A stretch of 64,000 nt of DNA from Klebsormidium nitens (GCA_000708835.1 DF237356.1:19942-83941); one strand, 5' to 3'. Counted from the first letter of the stretch, positions 34,904-48,560 are shown. Translations and numbers: made by a program. Notes: generated from the sequence alone by a model not told the origin.

Positions 34904-37900
34904 ATGGGGGAAGGGGAGGGTGGCCCTGTGCACTACGAGCTTGAGGATGTCTCAAGTCAGAACGTCAAGGTGGCCTTGAATATACGACCACTCATTGCGC
35001 AGGAACAGATTGAAGGATGCAGCGAGTGCATCACTGTGATTCTTGGAGAACCACAGGTAAAGTACAGGGTTTCTATCTTGTTTCGATATGGCCTGCATTT
35101 GGTAATTGGAAGTTGGCCTTGAGTTGGCATGCGCATAATCAGTATGCATGTCGGAATGGTTGATTGCTTTGAAATCAAACGGCGGGGAGCCTGGTGAAAG
35201 TAGGACTGCACAATTTTCGGTGCTTGGCAGCAATCGACTTTCAAGTAGTGTCCACGTGTATTTTGCACACCGAAGCAAAAAGCTCGGTGACGATCAAGCG
35301 GTGTTCTTCGCAGCTGCCACTTTGTGCCAAGTTTATAAGACTAGACCTCCAAGAAAGTCAGAAGTTGCTTTTCTGAGAGGGTTTTTTGGACTAAAGCTAG
35401 ACATCACCCCAATCTGTCCCAATGACCTCATGGCTTCTCTTCTTTCAGGTGCAACTTGGCCCAGAGCGAGTGTTCACTTATGACTCTGTCTACGGATCTC
35501 TCGGGAAGCCTTTAAGCTACCTCTTTAAAGATTGTGTTGCGCCACTGGTGGAAGGGTTATTCGGGGGATATAATGGCACCGTGCTTGCGTACGGGCAGAC
35601 AGGTTAGTAAAAAGGGTTTCGTAGTGAGTGCGGAGCGCAGCATCCACCTCAGTGGTTGTAATTGGCAAGACTGTGATCCAAGCATTTGGCAAGGTACATT
35701 GTCAGTGACGCTTGTGTGTGGCAATAAATTGCCCCACTGCAACAGAAGCCAACCAGTTCAAGATGCAAGATGCTTGAGAAAATTCTTCAGCTTGGGCTTA
35801 CTGCTAGCTTTCACCATCACCAGGCCCTTTTCTCAACTAAGTGGCAAGGACCTTCCTGCAGGGTCTGGTAAAACCTACACGATGGGGAGCGGTTACACTG
35901 TCGGTGGAAGCAACAGCGGCGTCATCCCGCAGGCCATGAAAATGCTGTTTGAATTGGTGGAAAGCAAGAAAGGAAAGGCAGAGTTTCAAATCAGAGTTTC
36001 CTACATTGAGGTAAGCTTGGTATCTGGAAGATGAAGAATCGTTTTAATTCAAGAAATGAAACCGGACATGAGGTTGTTGCAACGCACTCACCGGCTGTCA
36101 ATCAGAATAGCCTCTCCTACCAGTTTCTAGTACATCCTTACCGAAGGGACAGACTGTCGCAAAAGAAACGCTTTCAAACAAAAGATCCGCTCAGTGCTTG
36201 TCGAATCCTGATGTCATCAAACTCTTCCAAATCCAATATTTTCTCAAGCCGGCAGAGTTTATCGGCTCTGCCACAACAGAACGTCTTTCACGAAATCATA
36301 AGAGACGAGCCCCAGCTGCAGCGGATGGCCAGCCAACAACTTCGCGAACAAGAAGCTCCTGGCCCAACATCTCCTTCTTGCAATCACAGATACACAAGGA
36401 GGACGTCAGAGACCTGCTGGACCTGGTGTCTAACATCCAGCCATCCAGCAAGGCCCCCTCGGCCCCCGCTGTTCCGTCCTGCAAAGCCCCTATCTCAATC
36501 CGCGAAACCAGTGATGGAGGGATCACCCTAGCTGGGGTAACAGAAATGGACGTCCGCTCGATCGCTGAGATGGCGGCCTGCTTGGAGCAGGGGTCGCTGT
36601 GCAGAGCCACTGGGAGCACAAGCATGAACAGCCACTCGAGGTGAGCGAGTCCCTAGGATGTGACTGGCCCCTCCATGACGTTCCTTCTTGTCATTTCAAT
36701 GAAGAGTTTCGAGGGGTCATTCTAGGGGCGTCGAACTGCCAGATACCGAGGACGGGCTTCCGTTGCCTAGTCAGGACCCCACCTTAGATATTTCTCACTT
36801 TGGTCGATGGGGTCAATGCTGAACATGCGTCATTTGTCACCGTTGATCTGGGGTGTAGCCATGCACTTTCGAGTTAGTAGCACCGAAGGCCAGATTTTAT
36901 GTCCTCGAGCTCTCTCGAGTCGAATGCAGCTCGCAACCTATTGTTCTTTAAGTGCGTATGGATTTTCCAAAAGCGGACATAATTCTCGGTTCATTGATGA
37001 AACTTTCCCAATTCATCTCGCCTGGAACATTCTCTTCGAGGTCGACCGACAGTGCTCTTGTGTCCTGCAGCCGCTCGCACGCTATCTTCACGATTACACT
37101 GGAGCAGCGTCAGAAACTGGGAGCCGGTGACCTTGCCTCCAGTTCCAGTCCCGTGGTCGACGAAGACCACCTATGTGCAAAGCTGCACCTTGTAGACCTG
37201 GCAGGCTCGGAACGGGCCAAGAGGACGAAGGCAGATGGGCAAAGGTTGCAGGAAGGTATGCAAAGAGCTGACACTGTGAAGGGCCTGCAGGCCAGTTTGC
37301 TTGCTTTTCAATGCTCGAAGGAAGATCCGAATCCGACTCTCTCAACTGATGACCAAGTTGTTGTCGCATTTCTGGACGGCAATATCCAGGTCATATTACA
37401 CACGAATTGAGTACTCAATGGCCTCTCAAAGGCGTTAAGCAAAGCCTTCTTGTACGTCATGCAGGCATACACATCAACAAAGGGCTGCTTGCCCTGGGCA
37501 ACGTCATCAGTGCCCTCGGGGACGAGAAGAAGCGAAAGGAGGGAGGGCACGTGCCATACCGCGACAGCAAGCTGACTCGGCTGCTGCAAGACTCGCTAGG
37601 AGGAAATAGTCGGACGGTCATGATCGGTGAGATATATTCTCTTTCCTTGTTTGACACTGCAAGGTTGAGTAACTTAGAGCAATCGGGCTACACGATGGCG
37701 TTTGCTTCCAGTTCTCGCAAAACCAGCTGATTTGGGTACAAATTCCTCATTAGATTGCCTTATCCTTGGAAACTTTTATTCAGTCAGGGAGGTGATCCTC
37801 CCCCAAACGTTTCTCTCCTCAGGAAGAATTTCAGACTGCAAAGATTGTCTTTGTCAAGGCTCCTGACTTTTGAACATTCTGGAACCGTGCTTTGCTTGGT

Positions 37901-40900
37901 TCTGGCTCATATCAGCCTGTCCATTGTGCGCGCAGCATGCGTCAGCCCGGCAGACGTCAATCTGGACGAGACGCTCAACACGCTCAAGTACGCCAACCGG
38001 GCTCGCAACATCAAGAACAAGCCTGTGGTAAGTACGCTCGTTGGGAGACTCAGCTTATCCAACTGCTCCGAGTCTGAAGGGCCAGCTACTTGTTCACAAG
38101 CAAGGTTCTGTTTTCATGTCTCTATAGCTATCTGCTGATAGATGTCTCTCGTCCTCTTGTTAGTCTATTGACACACGGTTTTGTCTTCCCTTTTGCTTTC
38201 CGGGCTTTCATTCCGGGGGAATACTCTACTTGGCTCCTTTTCTTTCCATTCCAACAAATACTTTACTTTTCATCTGTTGGTGTGACGAGTATCAGCGGGA
38301 TTTCTGGTTTCTCATCATCTCAGGTAAACCGAGACGCATCGTCAGCCGAGGTGGCCCGGCTCCGGCAGCAGCTGCAGCTCATTCAAGCGGAGCTCTTCTG
38401 CTCCCAGGCCGCTGGCGGGGGCGACTCGCAGGTAAGCCACAGCTCGACCTCTAGACGTAGGATTTGAAGTCCTTGCCATCTTCTCGTCCAAGAAATTCTT
38501 CGCACTACTTGACAACGGCACCCGCGAAGATGCGCTTCTGCTATGATATTTCAAGTGAAGGACTTGAAAGGCTCTTGTGATGGCTTTCAGTCCGCCCGGA
38601 TGTCTGCACAACCAGCCCGCTAAATGATTGCCATGCAACATTGACCATGCTCCCTTGCACGAGTATGTTTACTGATTTCTCATTAGCACGAGGTCTTCAG
38701 AAGCACGAGGTTTTAGGGTCAATGGGAACGCGGTTTGAGGAAATTTCGAACCTATGAACGGTCTCACGGTTTCCGTCCGACTCCACAGGCACTCCGGCAG
38801 CACATCAGTCAACTAGAGACGGACAATGCAAAGCTCCGCTGTGACGTACGGATGGCGCAGCTGGCCACTAAAGCAGCAGAAGCGAAGGTGTCGGATGCGC
38901 AGACGGAGCGCGACCGCGTCCGGCTGCAGCTCGAGGCCTTGCAAAATGGGGGCTCCGTGGAGGATGCTGAAAAGGTAAAAGAATGAAACGGTCTCGCTGC
39001 TCGACGTCCAGTAAAGGCGTTCGTGCGTCCGCGGTAGTGGAGGAAGCGCAAACAAACTCTGCATGATTGTCAACCTCTTTGGCGACAACGAGAGGAGCCG
39101 TGGCTTTCGATGCTTGATGCACGACTGGTGTTGGCAATCCTGTGGCGCTCAGGATTTGTGAGCTGAACAGTTTTCGGACTTCTCTACAGGAGCGTCCAGA
39201 ATGTGAATCGTCCTTAAGCTCTCTCGTAGATCACCTCCCCTCGTATTCTGTCTAGCATTGAACCTGTAACGGATTCTTTGTCCATCAGTGCAAACCAAAT
39301 CCTCTGTGGAGAGCCATCTGGTGCCCATCCGGCAACTCACTATCGTCCTCCATCAAAGATATGCAAAGGAAACTCTCCCCGAGAAAGCGGCCATAGCCGG
39401 TTGTCCCCAAACCCAACTCGTGAATCACCTCCCCCCACAATATGGTTAAATCTAAACCTCACCCCGCAGACCATGTCCGTTGTGGAGGGCCACCTGGCGA
39501 CCATCCGGCACCTCGAGGCGCAGCTCCAGGACGTGAGGCTCCGGCAGGGGTCCCGCCCCAGTTCCGCCGTTCCGGGCCGCACCTTTTCCGTTCCGGCCTC
39601 GTTCGACACCGACAGCCCCACCGGCTTGGCGACGCCCCCTACTGGACTGGCGGGAGAGAACGATAGCCCGATGCCGGGAGAGACACGTGAGTAGTGTAAA
39701 TGAATGCGGCTTTATACAGATCTATTTTGTAGTAAGGATCGGCACCGCGCCTGTCTGCCTGTTGACTAAGGCGACTAAGGTAGGGTCTTGTCAATGTGAA
39801 GTCCTGCACATCGTGGGGCGCAAGTCGATCAACTCTTGACGCTTATGAGTAGCTCTCCATTCTAGGCACTCGTCGTTGAAGCATAAATGTATGCTCCTGA
39901 GACGCAAACCTCTGCGTCAAAAACTTAGGTACTGGTCGAAAAGAAACGCCCTCGCGGAGCTCACTTCCAATGCACCGGCCGTGAAACCTTCTTCATTTTT
40001 TTGGGGAGTCTGGTCGAAACCCGTTTTGCCATCCTTGCAGCTTCGTGTCTCAACTCAACGATGGCTGGCCCACTCCGTTTTTCGTCTTGCAGTCGAAGAG
40101 TGCGCTGCTCGGGAAGAAGCGGAAGCCCTAGCGGAGGCGAAAGGGTGGGAGCATCGACTGGCCCAAGAGAGAATGGACCAAGAGCTGCAGGACCTAAACA
40201 GGAAGCTCGAGGAAAAAGAGGTAGGATAGACCGGCAACTTTGATCTAAAATCTGCAGAATCAGATGTGTCTCGTTCGGCAACGTCTGGATAGGATATAAG
40301 CTTGAGCTCCGGTTCGCGACACCCAAGACCCTGCTTTCCGGACCCTTCGACCGTATTAACGACGTCGAAGGTCTTCTCGCTCGCGCCTGCAAAATTTACA
40401 TCCGATGAGAGAATCATTTGTTTGTAGACACTACTTTCTTGTTCAGGGAGCGCGTCAAAAGAACCCACTTCATCTGCTAACCCTTCCGCCTTTAAGCAGC
40501 CTGGGGCACCGCAGACCGCAACCATCGAGGTGGAAAGTATGCTTGATCAGCCGCGGTCGACACTTATTTTAAACCAAATCGGCCCGGCTGTCTTAATCTC
40601 GTCTACTTTGGTACAGGCACAAATGACTCGGGCAGCGTCTAGCGACCAGCGAATGCTGACTTTGAAGGCCCACTACGAGCGTGTGCTGAAGGAGATGGAA
40701 GAGGAACGGCAGACCCTTCAGGTACTTTGTAAGAGGACTTTGGTTGTCGTACAGCAATGTCTGGAAATTGACTCAGAATAAGGTGATGTGGAACTTTTTG
40801 CTCGTAAGGCGCCCCTCAGTGATGGACCGGATTGTACGGGTTGACTATTGAAACTAAGATGCATTCCAAAATGCTAGTCATGCGTATTTTCTCTGCAAGC

Positions 40901-43900
40901 ACCCTGGTGAGTACTTAAGCATTGACGTTTATTCCTGCAGGGTGAAAGGGACCGCTTGATGGCTTCCTTAGACTCGATGGCTGGCAAGAGCGACATTGAG
41001 AACACCAAGCTGAAAGAAACCTACAGGGGCAAAATCAAGCTGCTGGAGGAACAGGTGGGGGGCATCGCTCCTCGACTTGTTTTGCTGGCGGAGTTCTATC
41101 CAGTCGTACTGCTGCTTTAATCTGCTTTCTGAATTGTCCGGCTTTCTGGATATCGTTTCTCGCCCTGCGTCCTGCTTGAATCGTTGCTGGCGTTCTGGTC
41201 GTCTTCAGCCCGATTCTCGCTTTTAGAGACCACTTTCTCGCTGTCGTCTGGAAATTTTTCCTATCCGCAAGTGGATTGCTTCAGATTGCTCCCTGTCCGA
41301 CGCATAGGGTTTGTGGCATCGCTGCGCGCAATGGGTAAATTCCCTCAGAGTTGTTGCACTGTCCTGCTTTCAATTTTGCTGCTTAACTAACCGTACTCTC
41401 CCCCCCTCGCCCACAGCTGTCCGAGTTGAAGCGCAAGCAGGCCGCCAGCGGGCAGCTCCTGCGTCTCAAGCAGCGCAGCGACGAGTCCGCGAAGCGGCTC
41501 CAAGAAGAGATCCAGCGCATCAAGTCGCAAAAGGTGGCGCTACAGCGCAAGATGAAAGTAGAAAGCGACCAGTTCCAGAACTGGCGTGCCGCGCACGAGA
41601 AAGAGCTGGGGCAGCTGCGCAAGGCGGGCCGGCGCAACGAGTTTGAGATGCACAAGCTGCAGGCGTTGCACCAGAGGCAGCAAAAGGTGCGCGGCGCGGG
41701 ATATCTGGAATCGTCCTTTCGAACGATGTTGCAGAAATGCCGACAAGCATTGTGTCCCTGATATTAAGTGATTGACGTGCTGAACCCCTGAGCTGAAATG
41801 GTAGAAGGCCTATACTTACTCGTGCAACGACGATTGCTCCACACGGCCACGGGGGCTTTCGGACGACTTTCCTACTTTCTGTCGTACGAGGAGGTTTTTC
41901 TTTCTCAACCTGAATGTCAAATTGACATCAAAGCCGCCTTGAAGTTGTACTCTTTTGCAGCTTAAAGCTGGTCTGTGTCAGAAAGGTCGCTGCATGTAAC
42001 ACTGCTGCAGCATTTTGGGCTGTTTCCGCGTTTGGACGATGCTTGTCGTCGCGTCCGTACGCTGACATAATTCTTACACTAGGACTTGGGCAGCACAGGA
42101 CGAAGAGCAACCTCTCCGCTAAATGTGAACGTCATCAACCACTGCAGGTGCTCCAGCGGAAGACGGAAGAGGCCGCGGTGGCGACCAAGCGGCTGAAGGA
42201 AGTGCTTGCCGCACGCAAACTGCTCCCCAAGGACCCGCAGCCCCAGCAAACAGGCAAGTGGCCTTCTGGTCGGCCGCGTGGGACTCGTACTTCCTTCATT
42301 TGTCTTGATAACTCCATAATCTGGAAGCAAGTGCGACGCTTCCCAGCCTGACGATTGCAGTCAGATAAGACTCTCGAAATCTCAAAGGACTCCCTCCTCC
42401 TATAGAGTACTTCGTTCCTTCCGATCTCACGTGTCAACCGCGCCCTTCGGCCGTTCTGGAATCCTGTGCTCCAAATCCTCCTACTCTTGTTTCTCTTTGA
42501 GAAGTGAAGACCCTGTTAGCTCAGCTTTTATCCACTTCGTTAGTGACGTCACCCTCCCGTCACTGCCAGGTGGCGCGCTCGCGGGCAAGTCGTCCGAGGC
42601 CGTCGAGCGGCAGCTCAAGGCGTGGCTGGAGCGCGAGATCGAGGTCTACGTCCGAGTCCAGGACGTCCGAAACGCGCTGCAGCGCGAGGTCGTCCGTAGG
42701 AAAGAGATTGCGCACCAGCTTGCGGCACTGCGGGACGGGGAGCCGCCGGTAACTAGCAGCGGCGTGTTTTCGCCGCGCAAGAACGCGGCCAAGCTGGCGT
42801 CGCTGCAGGCGGAGGTGGCGGCGCGGTCCGCGAGCATCGCGGAGCTGCAGGTAAGGAGAGCGTCCAGTTGGTTCGTACCATCAATTGTGGCATTCATGTC
42901 GACCGAGTGACCTGTCACTGCCCTTTAGGGGCCGCACCGAGACTTCATACCCTTGCGAACGTGGAGTTGTGTTGGCTTCTTGTTTGGACAGGGGTTTCGA
43001 TGCCGTCGTTTCTTGCTGCGAACACGAAGGACGACTTCTCCGCTGTGTCAACAAAAGGGTTTCATTGAGCATCTCGCGGCAGCGACGGATCAAGTGCAAA
43101 GCAATCAAGAGCTACTACACCGTACGTCCCCTCCAGGGATTGTTCTTATATTCTGGTAGATGTTCTTGCATTCAGGGAAATCTTCGTTCTTGCGGAATGG
43201 GCATGTAACTCTTTTTGGGATTCTTAAGTAAGGTGTTTGTCGCCCCTGCAGGCGCAACTGCTGTCGGTGGAGGAGAGTCAGAAGGGCCTCTCCAACCCCG
43301 CCCACCGCTGGCTGCACGTGCGCTCGATGCCGGAGGCGCGGACTCTGCTCAACATCATGTTTGCCGCCACGACCGACTCCAGGTAAGGGTCCAGAGAAGG
43401 GCGGGTTTTCCAGGGTTTGTACACGCCTAACAATGATGAGGAACATTGACTAGGTGAAGGCTATATGACTTACTTTTACCAGTCGTGGCACTTGTGCCGG
43501 CAGGCAAGCCATTTACATTTCGCGTCGAAGCTTCTGCTTTTACGCCCTGTTTAAAGCGGGTTCGCTACTAGTAAGCATTAGACCCTCGTTACGATCGTCC
43601 TTGCTTTTGTTCGACGGCAAGTCGATCCATCAGAAAGCAGAAAGTTCTGACGTTTGTGTTTAGTGCGTGGGGCTAAGGTCGCTCCCACCTTCGTAAAAGT
43701 ATCAGCTTATTCTTGCTAGATGTCTAGCAAACAGACTCGATGGATGCTCGCCGCAGAGCATCGAAGAAGGGCGTTTCCAGTCTCGGCAGAGAGCATGGAG
43801 ATTTCTTTGCGCAGTGATCAACATGCCGACATCGCTTTGCAGGTGTCAGCTCCAGTCTTTACACGGCGACTTGGAGTACATGCACGAGCAGGTGGCGCAG

Positions 43901-46764
43901 TACGAAGTGGACCTGCGGTCCGCTCAGGAGGATCTGCGCCGGCGGAGAGTCCAGGAGACCGCGGTAAGCAGTGTCAATGCACCTCTCAGTATTACCACAG
44001 GATTGGCATTCTGACATTTTCTGCGCTTTGAGAGGCAAGGACGTCTGCTTCGGTGACATCAAATGCTCTCGGATCCTTTTGGAACTGGGACGTAGCATTA
44101 TGTAGCCGCTCTCTCAACGATAGGTGACCGCTTTGTTTTCAGCGGTCGTAGCCCGAGGTCAACATTGAAATCTTTATTCATGAGGCACTCCCGTCAAAAA
44201 GTGCCTTTAGAACATACTGGAGACGCGCGTGCGAAATCGAGCAAAGTGGACGCTGAGCCGTGTAAGCCGTCTCCTTTCCGCAGACAAAGCTGGCCATCAA
44301 GGAATGCTTCCAAAAGAGTCCCGGCACCGGTCTCGCCAAGGGCCTCGAGCAACTAGAGCGCGGCTTCCAAACCCTAAACCCCGCGCGCCCCAAACGGCGC
44401 CTGAGCAGCCTCTCCCCTATCGGCCGCATGCCTCTCGCGGCCGCGCCTGCGCCCGACGCGGCTCTCCCAAACCCCGAGGAGGGTTTGGAGGGCGTCAAGG
44501 CGACGGCCTCCGGCTACCTGGCGCGCAGGATGGGGCCACGTGGCGACTCGGACGGCGGCGATTGCGACATGGAGACGGACACGGACGGCGGGGAGGACAG
44601 CGGCGCGGAGGACTACGACGACCCGAACGACGAGGAGTACGTCCCGGGCCTGTCGCCAGCCCTGCCCGCGTATCGACGTCGAAGGGGCGCCTCGAACGGC
44701 GGCCGGCGGAGCAACCTGTCCGCCGGGAGCTCCGCCGAGCTGCAACTAGGCACGGCGGACAGTTTGGACGCGCCGGGGGGGAAGAAGAAGCGGCCGCAAA
44801 GTGGAAAACGGAGGGCCCCGTCGGAGCCGGGTGGGCTGGGTGGAGACTCTCTGGAAGGTGCGGAAGGGCCGTCTGACGGGGCCTCGGAAGGATGCCAGTG
44901 CACGGGGATGTGTAAAAGAAAGTGCGCGTGCAGGGCCGCCGGCGGCGAGTGTGGGCCGCACTGCGGGTGCTCCGTGGCGCGCTGCGCGAACAGACACGGG
45001 GCTGAGGAAGGTAAGAGCGCGTTCATTCCTGTCGGCGTCACTTTCGGTTGCTTTCGGAGCAAGGACAGCCGCCCTTATATGGGCATTCGTCACTGCCGCG
45101 TCTGGAAAAATGTCATCGGTGTACGGTTCGACGCCCATTGTTTTACTGGCCGTCCTCCACTGGAGGCGAGATCTCTTGTCACTCTGCAGTCTCCTTCCTG
45201 ATAACACGGCAACTGGCGTGGCTTGACACGCGCGTTTCAAGCACAGCCTGCGAACGGCCAACCTTTGGCTTTGCAACCCCTCCACTCAGATCATTCCGCT
45301 TTCCGCTGCAGGCGACGTCGATCCGGCCGCGAACGTGGCCGCCATCACCATGGACCTCGCCGAAGCGATGGAGACCGTTGAACTCGAAGCCGCGCTTCTC
45401 CTCGGCGGCAACCAAACCTCCCCCGAAACCCTCGAACCCTCCAGAACCCTCAGCCCCGAAACCCCTCCCGTGACGCGCGACGAGCCGGCCGCGACTTCGG
45501 ATGGCGGCAAGAGCCGCGCGTCGGCGAAGGTGGAGGAGGCACGTGCCTTGCTGGCGCGCCACGGGGCGAAGCTGACGCAAGCATGGCTGGAGGGCGCGAA
45601 GGGCGGGGCGGCGAAGCGCCAACCGCTGGGCGCGATTGACAAGAACCAGGTGAGCCACTCGCTGCTTTCGAATTTTTTGAGTGGGGCGGTCGGCGCAGCG
45701 AAGGTCTTCTGGCGACGCAAGCAGTGCGATGGTACGGTTGAAGCAGAGCTGGAAAGAAAACTCTGGAGGGTCCGAGGTCCGTTGCAGCAGCAGAAGAAGT
45801 CGCTGAAACGCATACCTGCGGTTCCTGCTCCCTTTCTTGGTCCTTTTCGCCTTTTGATCACATAGAGTTTCTCGTCTTGAACGAAGACATGGACCGCAGT
45901 AGAGTACACGGACATTTCACCCACTGCTGCCTCTTCCCGGAATGTCATTGCCATCTGCTGGGAGGAAGAAGCCTGGGCCGACTTATATTAGAATGCCAAG
46001 AAGGTGGCGGTGCATACCCAGGGGATGACACGCGGGAAGCGGTCTCGGATACTCTTCCATTTCCATTATTCGAATCCGCTGAGTTCCGCTCCGTGCAGAT
46101 GACTCAGGCCGCGCGACTTGGCGCCGCGAAGCAGAAGCGGCGACTGTACCAGCAGACACTGCCCAACCCCCTTACGGCCCCCAACAGCGAAAGCCCTCCC
46201 ACCGAGGCGCCTCCCGTTACGGGGCGCCAATCCCCATCTGAATCTCAGAACGGTTTGGGCGCACAGAATCAGACTGCAGTAGACGCGCGGTCCAACCGTC
46301 CCCGATCAGCGAATGCCCACGTGACTGTTTCTAGTTCCAGCGGACACCGGACAGCAACCGCACCCCCTGACGGTCCACAATCGGGCGACGGGCCCCTAGG
46401 AGAGAGCAGCCCCAACGTCGCCCACTGGGGCTCTGGTAGCCAAGCGCCAAGTGGCGCTGTTCCCGGCGACCGGAGGAAGCGTTCCGGGTCTTTTACTGGT
46501 CTGCAGCAAGTCGCCGACATCCTCGGCCCGCAGTCCGAGACGCCTTCCGGACGGCGGATTTCGGGCAGTCTGACTCACACCGTGTCACCCGCGCCGCAAG
46601 TTTCTGACCAGTCAGAGGCAAGGGATCCCCCGAAGCAGTCAAAAGAGCGTGTGAAGAGCCCGGGGAAAGGAGGCAAGGCGGGGAAGCACAGACGGGCGCC
46701 CAGCAGGGGAGATGGGGAGATGAGGGTGGGTGGACATGTAGACAAGGAGAATTACAGGTTATGA
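34904..46764 (+). CDS. Kinesin-4 (FRA1/KIF4 type) with C-terminal cysteine-rich domain
   Basis: Exons: 34904-35056, 35449-35602, 35862-36010, 36390-36640, 37071-37255, 37465-37626, 37936-38027, 38324-38431, 38789-38974, 39470-39686, 40093-40220, 40617-40721, 40941-41054, 41417-41686, 42148-42253, 42570-42850, 43252-43382, 43843-43963, 44284-45010, 45312-45649 and 46099-46764. Phases close and give about 1547 aa. The N-terminal motor has [15 protein letters not shown] (P-loop, split by an intron), [13 protein letters not shown] (switch I), [18 protein letters not shown] (switch II) and [19 protein letters not shown] neck and long coiled coil follow ([20 protein letters not shown]), then [19 protein letters not shown], shared with plant FRA1. 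The KIF4 cysteine-rich domain lies at about 44893-45000 ([13 protein letters not shown] ... [15 protein letters not shown]). The last about 220 residues are Ser/Pro-rich. In plants kinesin-4 supports wall deposition and phragmoplast function; in animals KIF4 organises the midzone and chromosomes. Intron 15 has a GC donor (CAG|GCAAGT). Confidence 0.94.
39180..39517 (+). repeat. Decayed copy of kinesin exon 10 acceptor boundary
   Basis: The exon 10 start (gttgtggagggccacctggc followed by gaccatccggcacctc, from about 39479) is echoed at about 39301 as ctgtggagagccatctggtg followed by cccatccggcaactc. The intron just upstream is echoed too: tgaatcacctccccccacaa at 39421 versus gtagatcacctcccctcgta at about 39227. 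Offset is about 178-194 bp. The copy lies in the intron and is out of frame. Confidence 0.82.
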
Positions 46765-48560
46765 GGATCCAGGACGGCTTAAAGATGACCAGGTGACGAA
46801 GTGCGTTGTCTTTAATGGCAGCTTGTTTCTGAGGATTTTCAGAGCTTCAAATTGATTGAATTCTTTGGATCCTGGCAAGAGGACCTTATCAGATTCGATG
46901 GAACGACAGGCCAAAGAAAAGCTACGATAGCCGACTGAACTTATCGAAGTGAAAGTTATCTTCTTCCATCTGCATCCTAGAAAATACAATTTTGTGTCCT
47001 GGAACGAGGAACACAATCTGTGGACGAGAGTGTTCAAACCATGCAGGCACTCGGATGGTCGATATTATTAGCCTCTCTCTCATAACGCTCACGATCAAGC
47101 CACGTGCATTCCCTGTCAGTCTTGCATACACACATGCTCAAAGTGTGCTGCAGTAATCAATTTGGCCGCGAAAATTTGGTGGATGTCGAGAGGCTAATGC
47201 AGTTCAGAAGTTGTCCTTTGAAAGCAATACTCACATTTGATAGGTGCAGTGTCCGCATACTGTCTTCGCCAATGCATATGCACATGACGCGGCCACAATG
47301 AAGGATGCCTGAAACTTAATATCTCCATACTACAGCTGATCGTTGTTGGCGGTTGACTTGCATGTCTCAGAATCACGTCTTTTGCAGCTTCTTGAAGATC
47401 GGACTCATCCCACTTGCTTGAGGGCGTTAAATGACGTGTACTACACCACAGATGCGATGTGTTTCATACAGAGGTACGTGGCGACCGCCTGTGTTAGGCG
47501 TTAATGTTGGGGTAGATCCAACGTCATATCGTTCGCAAATGGCGATAATCCGGGCTGCGGCCTCTCAATGTGTAGGATATACTAATGAATCTTGAACCAG
47601 GCATGAAAATTGTTGTTTCCAACAGCAGGCAGGCTAACGTCTGACGGTATAGTTCACACGGTTGAACTACAAAGCGTGTCAGCAGGTCAGTAGATCTTTC
47701 TGATATCGAAGCCTCCGGTATCCATTGTCCATGGCGGAGATGACGCCTTGGTTTGATCAGGTATAGGACCGCATGTCATGCGATTATATGCCCTCTGCAT
47801 CGATTGTCTTTGTCAATCACAAGTCCCATATGTCACTACTAGAACCTTGAATGGATGTCGGGTTACTCACATTCCAAACACCTGGAATGGTTTCTTTCTT
47901 GTGTGACGTGTCACCATTCTGGACGGCATGGAACTGTTTCGCTGTGCATGGAGCAAAGGCCCGGATTCCGAGCAAGTTCAGCTTTCAGCCAATACTTTAC
48001 AGAACTTTATGAATTTAACTTGCTGTATACATACTGCATGCCCGCTTCTGACTATCGGCTGCAATATGGGCAAGAGTTCTTGACCATCTGAATGGACTCA
48101 GCAGCGGATGAGTTCGCAATCCGTATCCAACAACCTTGAGTACCTATAATGATGGTCTTCATTGCGTTGGGCAATCGATCATTCAATGCAAGAACTCTCG
48201 TTTTTGGTCAGGCTACCTTTGTTGTGAGTCCGCTTCTGGGCGAACGTACGCTCATCGGAAGAAGAGCTGAGCACACCTTTTGCACCGGACCGCTGTTGCT
48301 GGTACCACTCGATATAAGCAAGGCAGAATGCACGAGCCATGTAGAAGTCCGTTGGAAAACTTTATATCCTATATCTGATGTCAGATTCCATGATCAAGCT
48401 TGATCATTAAAGACGGGCCGGCAGCTGTTGAGCCGCGTTGTAAAGAGACTTGAGAGCCGTTGACAGGTAGGGATACCTATTACTGAACGCCTCGACGACC
48501 TCGAGTAAGCCGGATCAGGGCCCGGCCCCTTACTGCTATTCTTTTAGAACGGGGTTGAGT
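46091..48560 (+). repeat. Segmental duplication, copy A (contains the functional kinesin last exon)
   Basis: This segment is homologous, same orientation, to 52711-55580. The match begins at the acceptor of the last kinesin exon (ccgtgcagatgactcaggcc in both copies) and runs through the exon, the 3' flank (gaggatccaggacggc versus gaggatccagaacggc) and about 1.8 kb of non-coding sequence. It fades near gacgacctcgagtaagc (about 48491) and gacaacctcgagtaagc (about 55530). Similarity is high in the coding part and clearly lower, with many indels, outside it. I see no gene in 46765-49020 apart from this homology. Confidence 0.88.

Noticed and set aside
42990-43120. Extra kinesin exon ([14 protein letters not shown] frame)
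   Set aside because: It looks coiled-coil-like, but no acceptor/donor pair gives phase 0 to phase 0, whereas direct joining of 42850 to 43252 matches kinesin-4 relatives.
44803-45226. Arg-rich forward frame overlapping the kinesin cysteine-rich exon
   Set aside because: It is a frame-shifted shadow of the kinesin coding sequence (high GC), without independent support.
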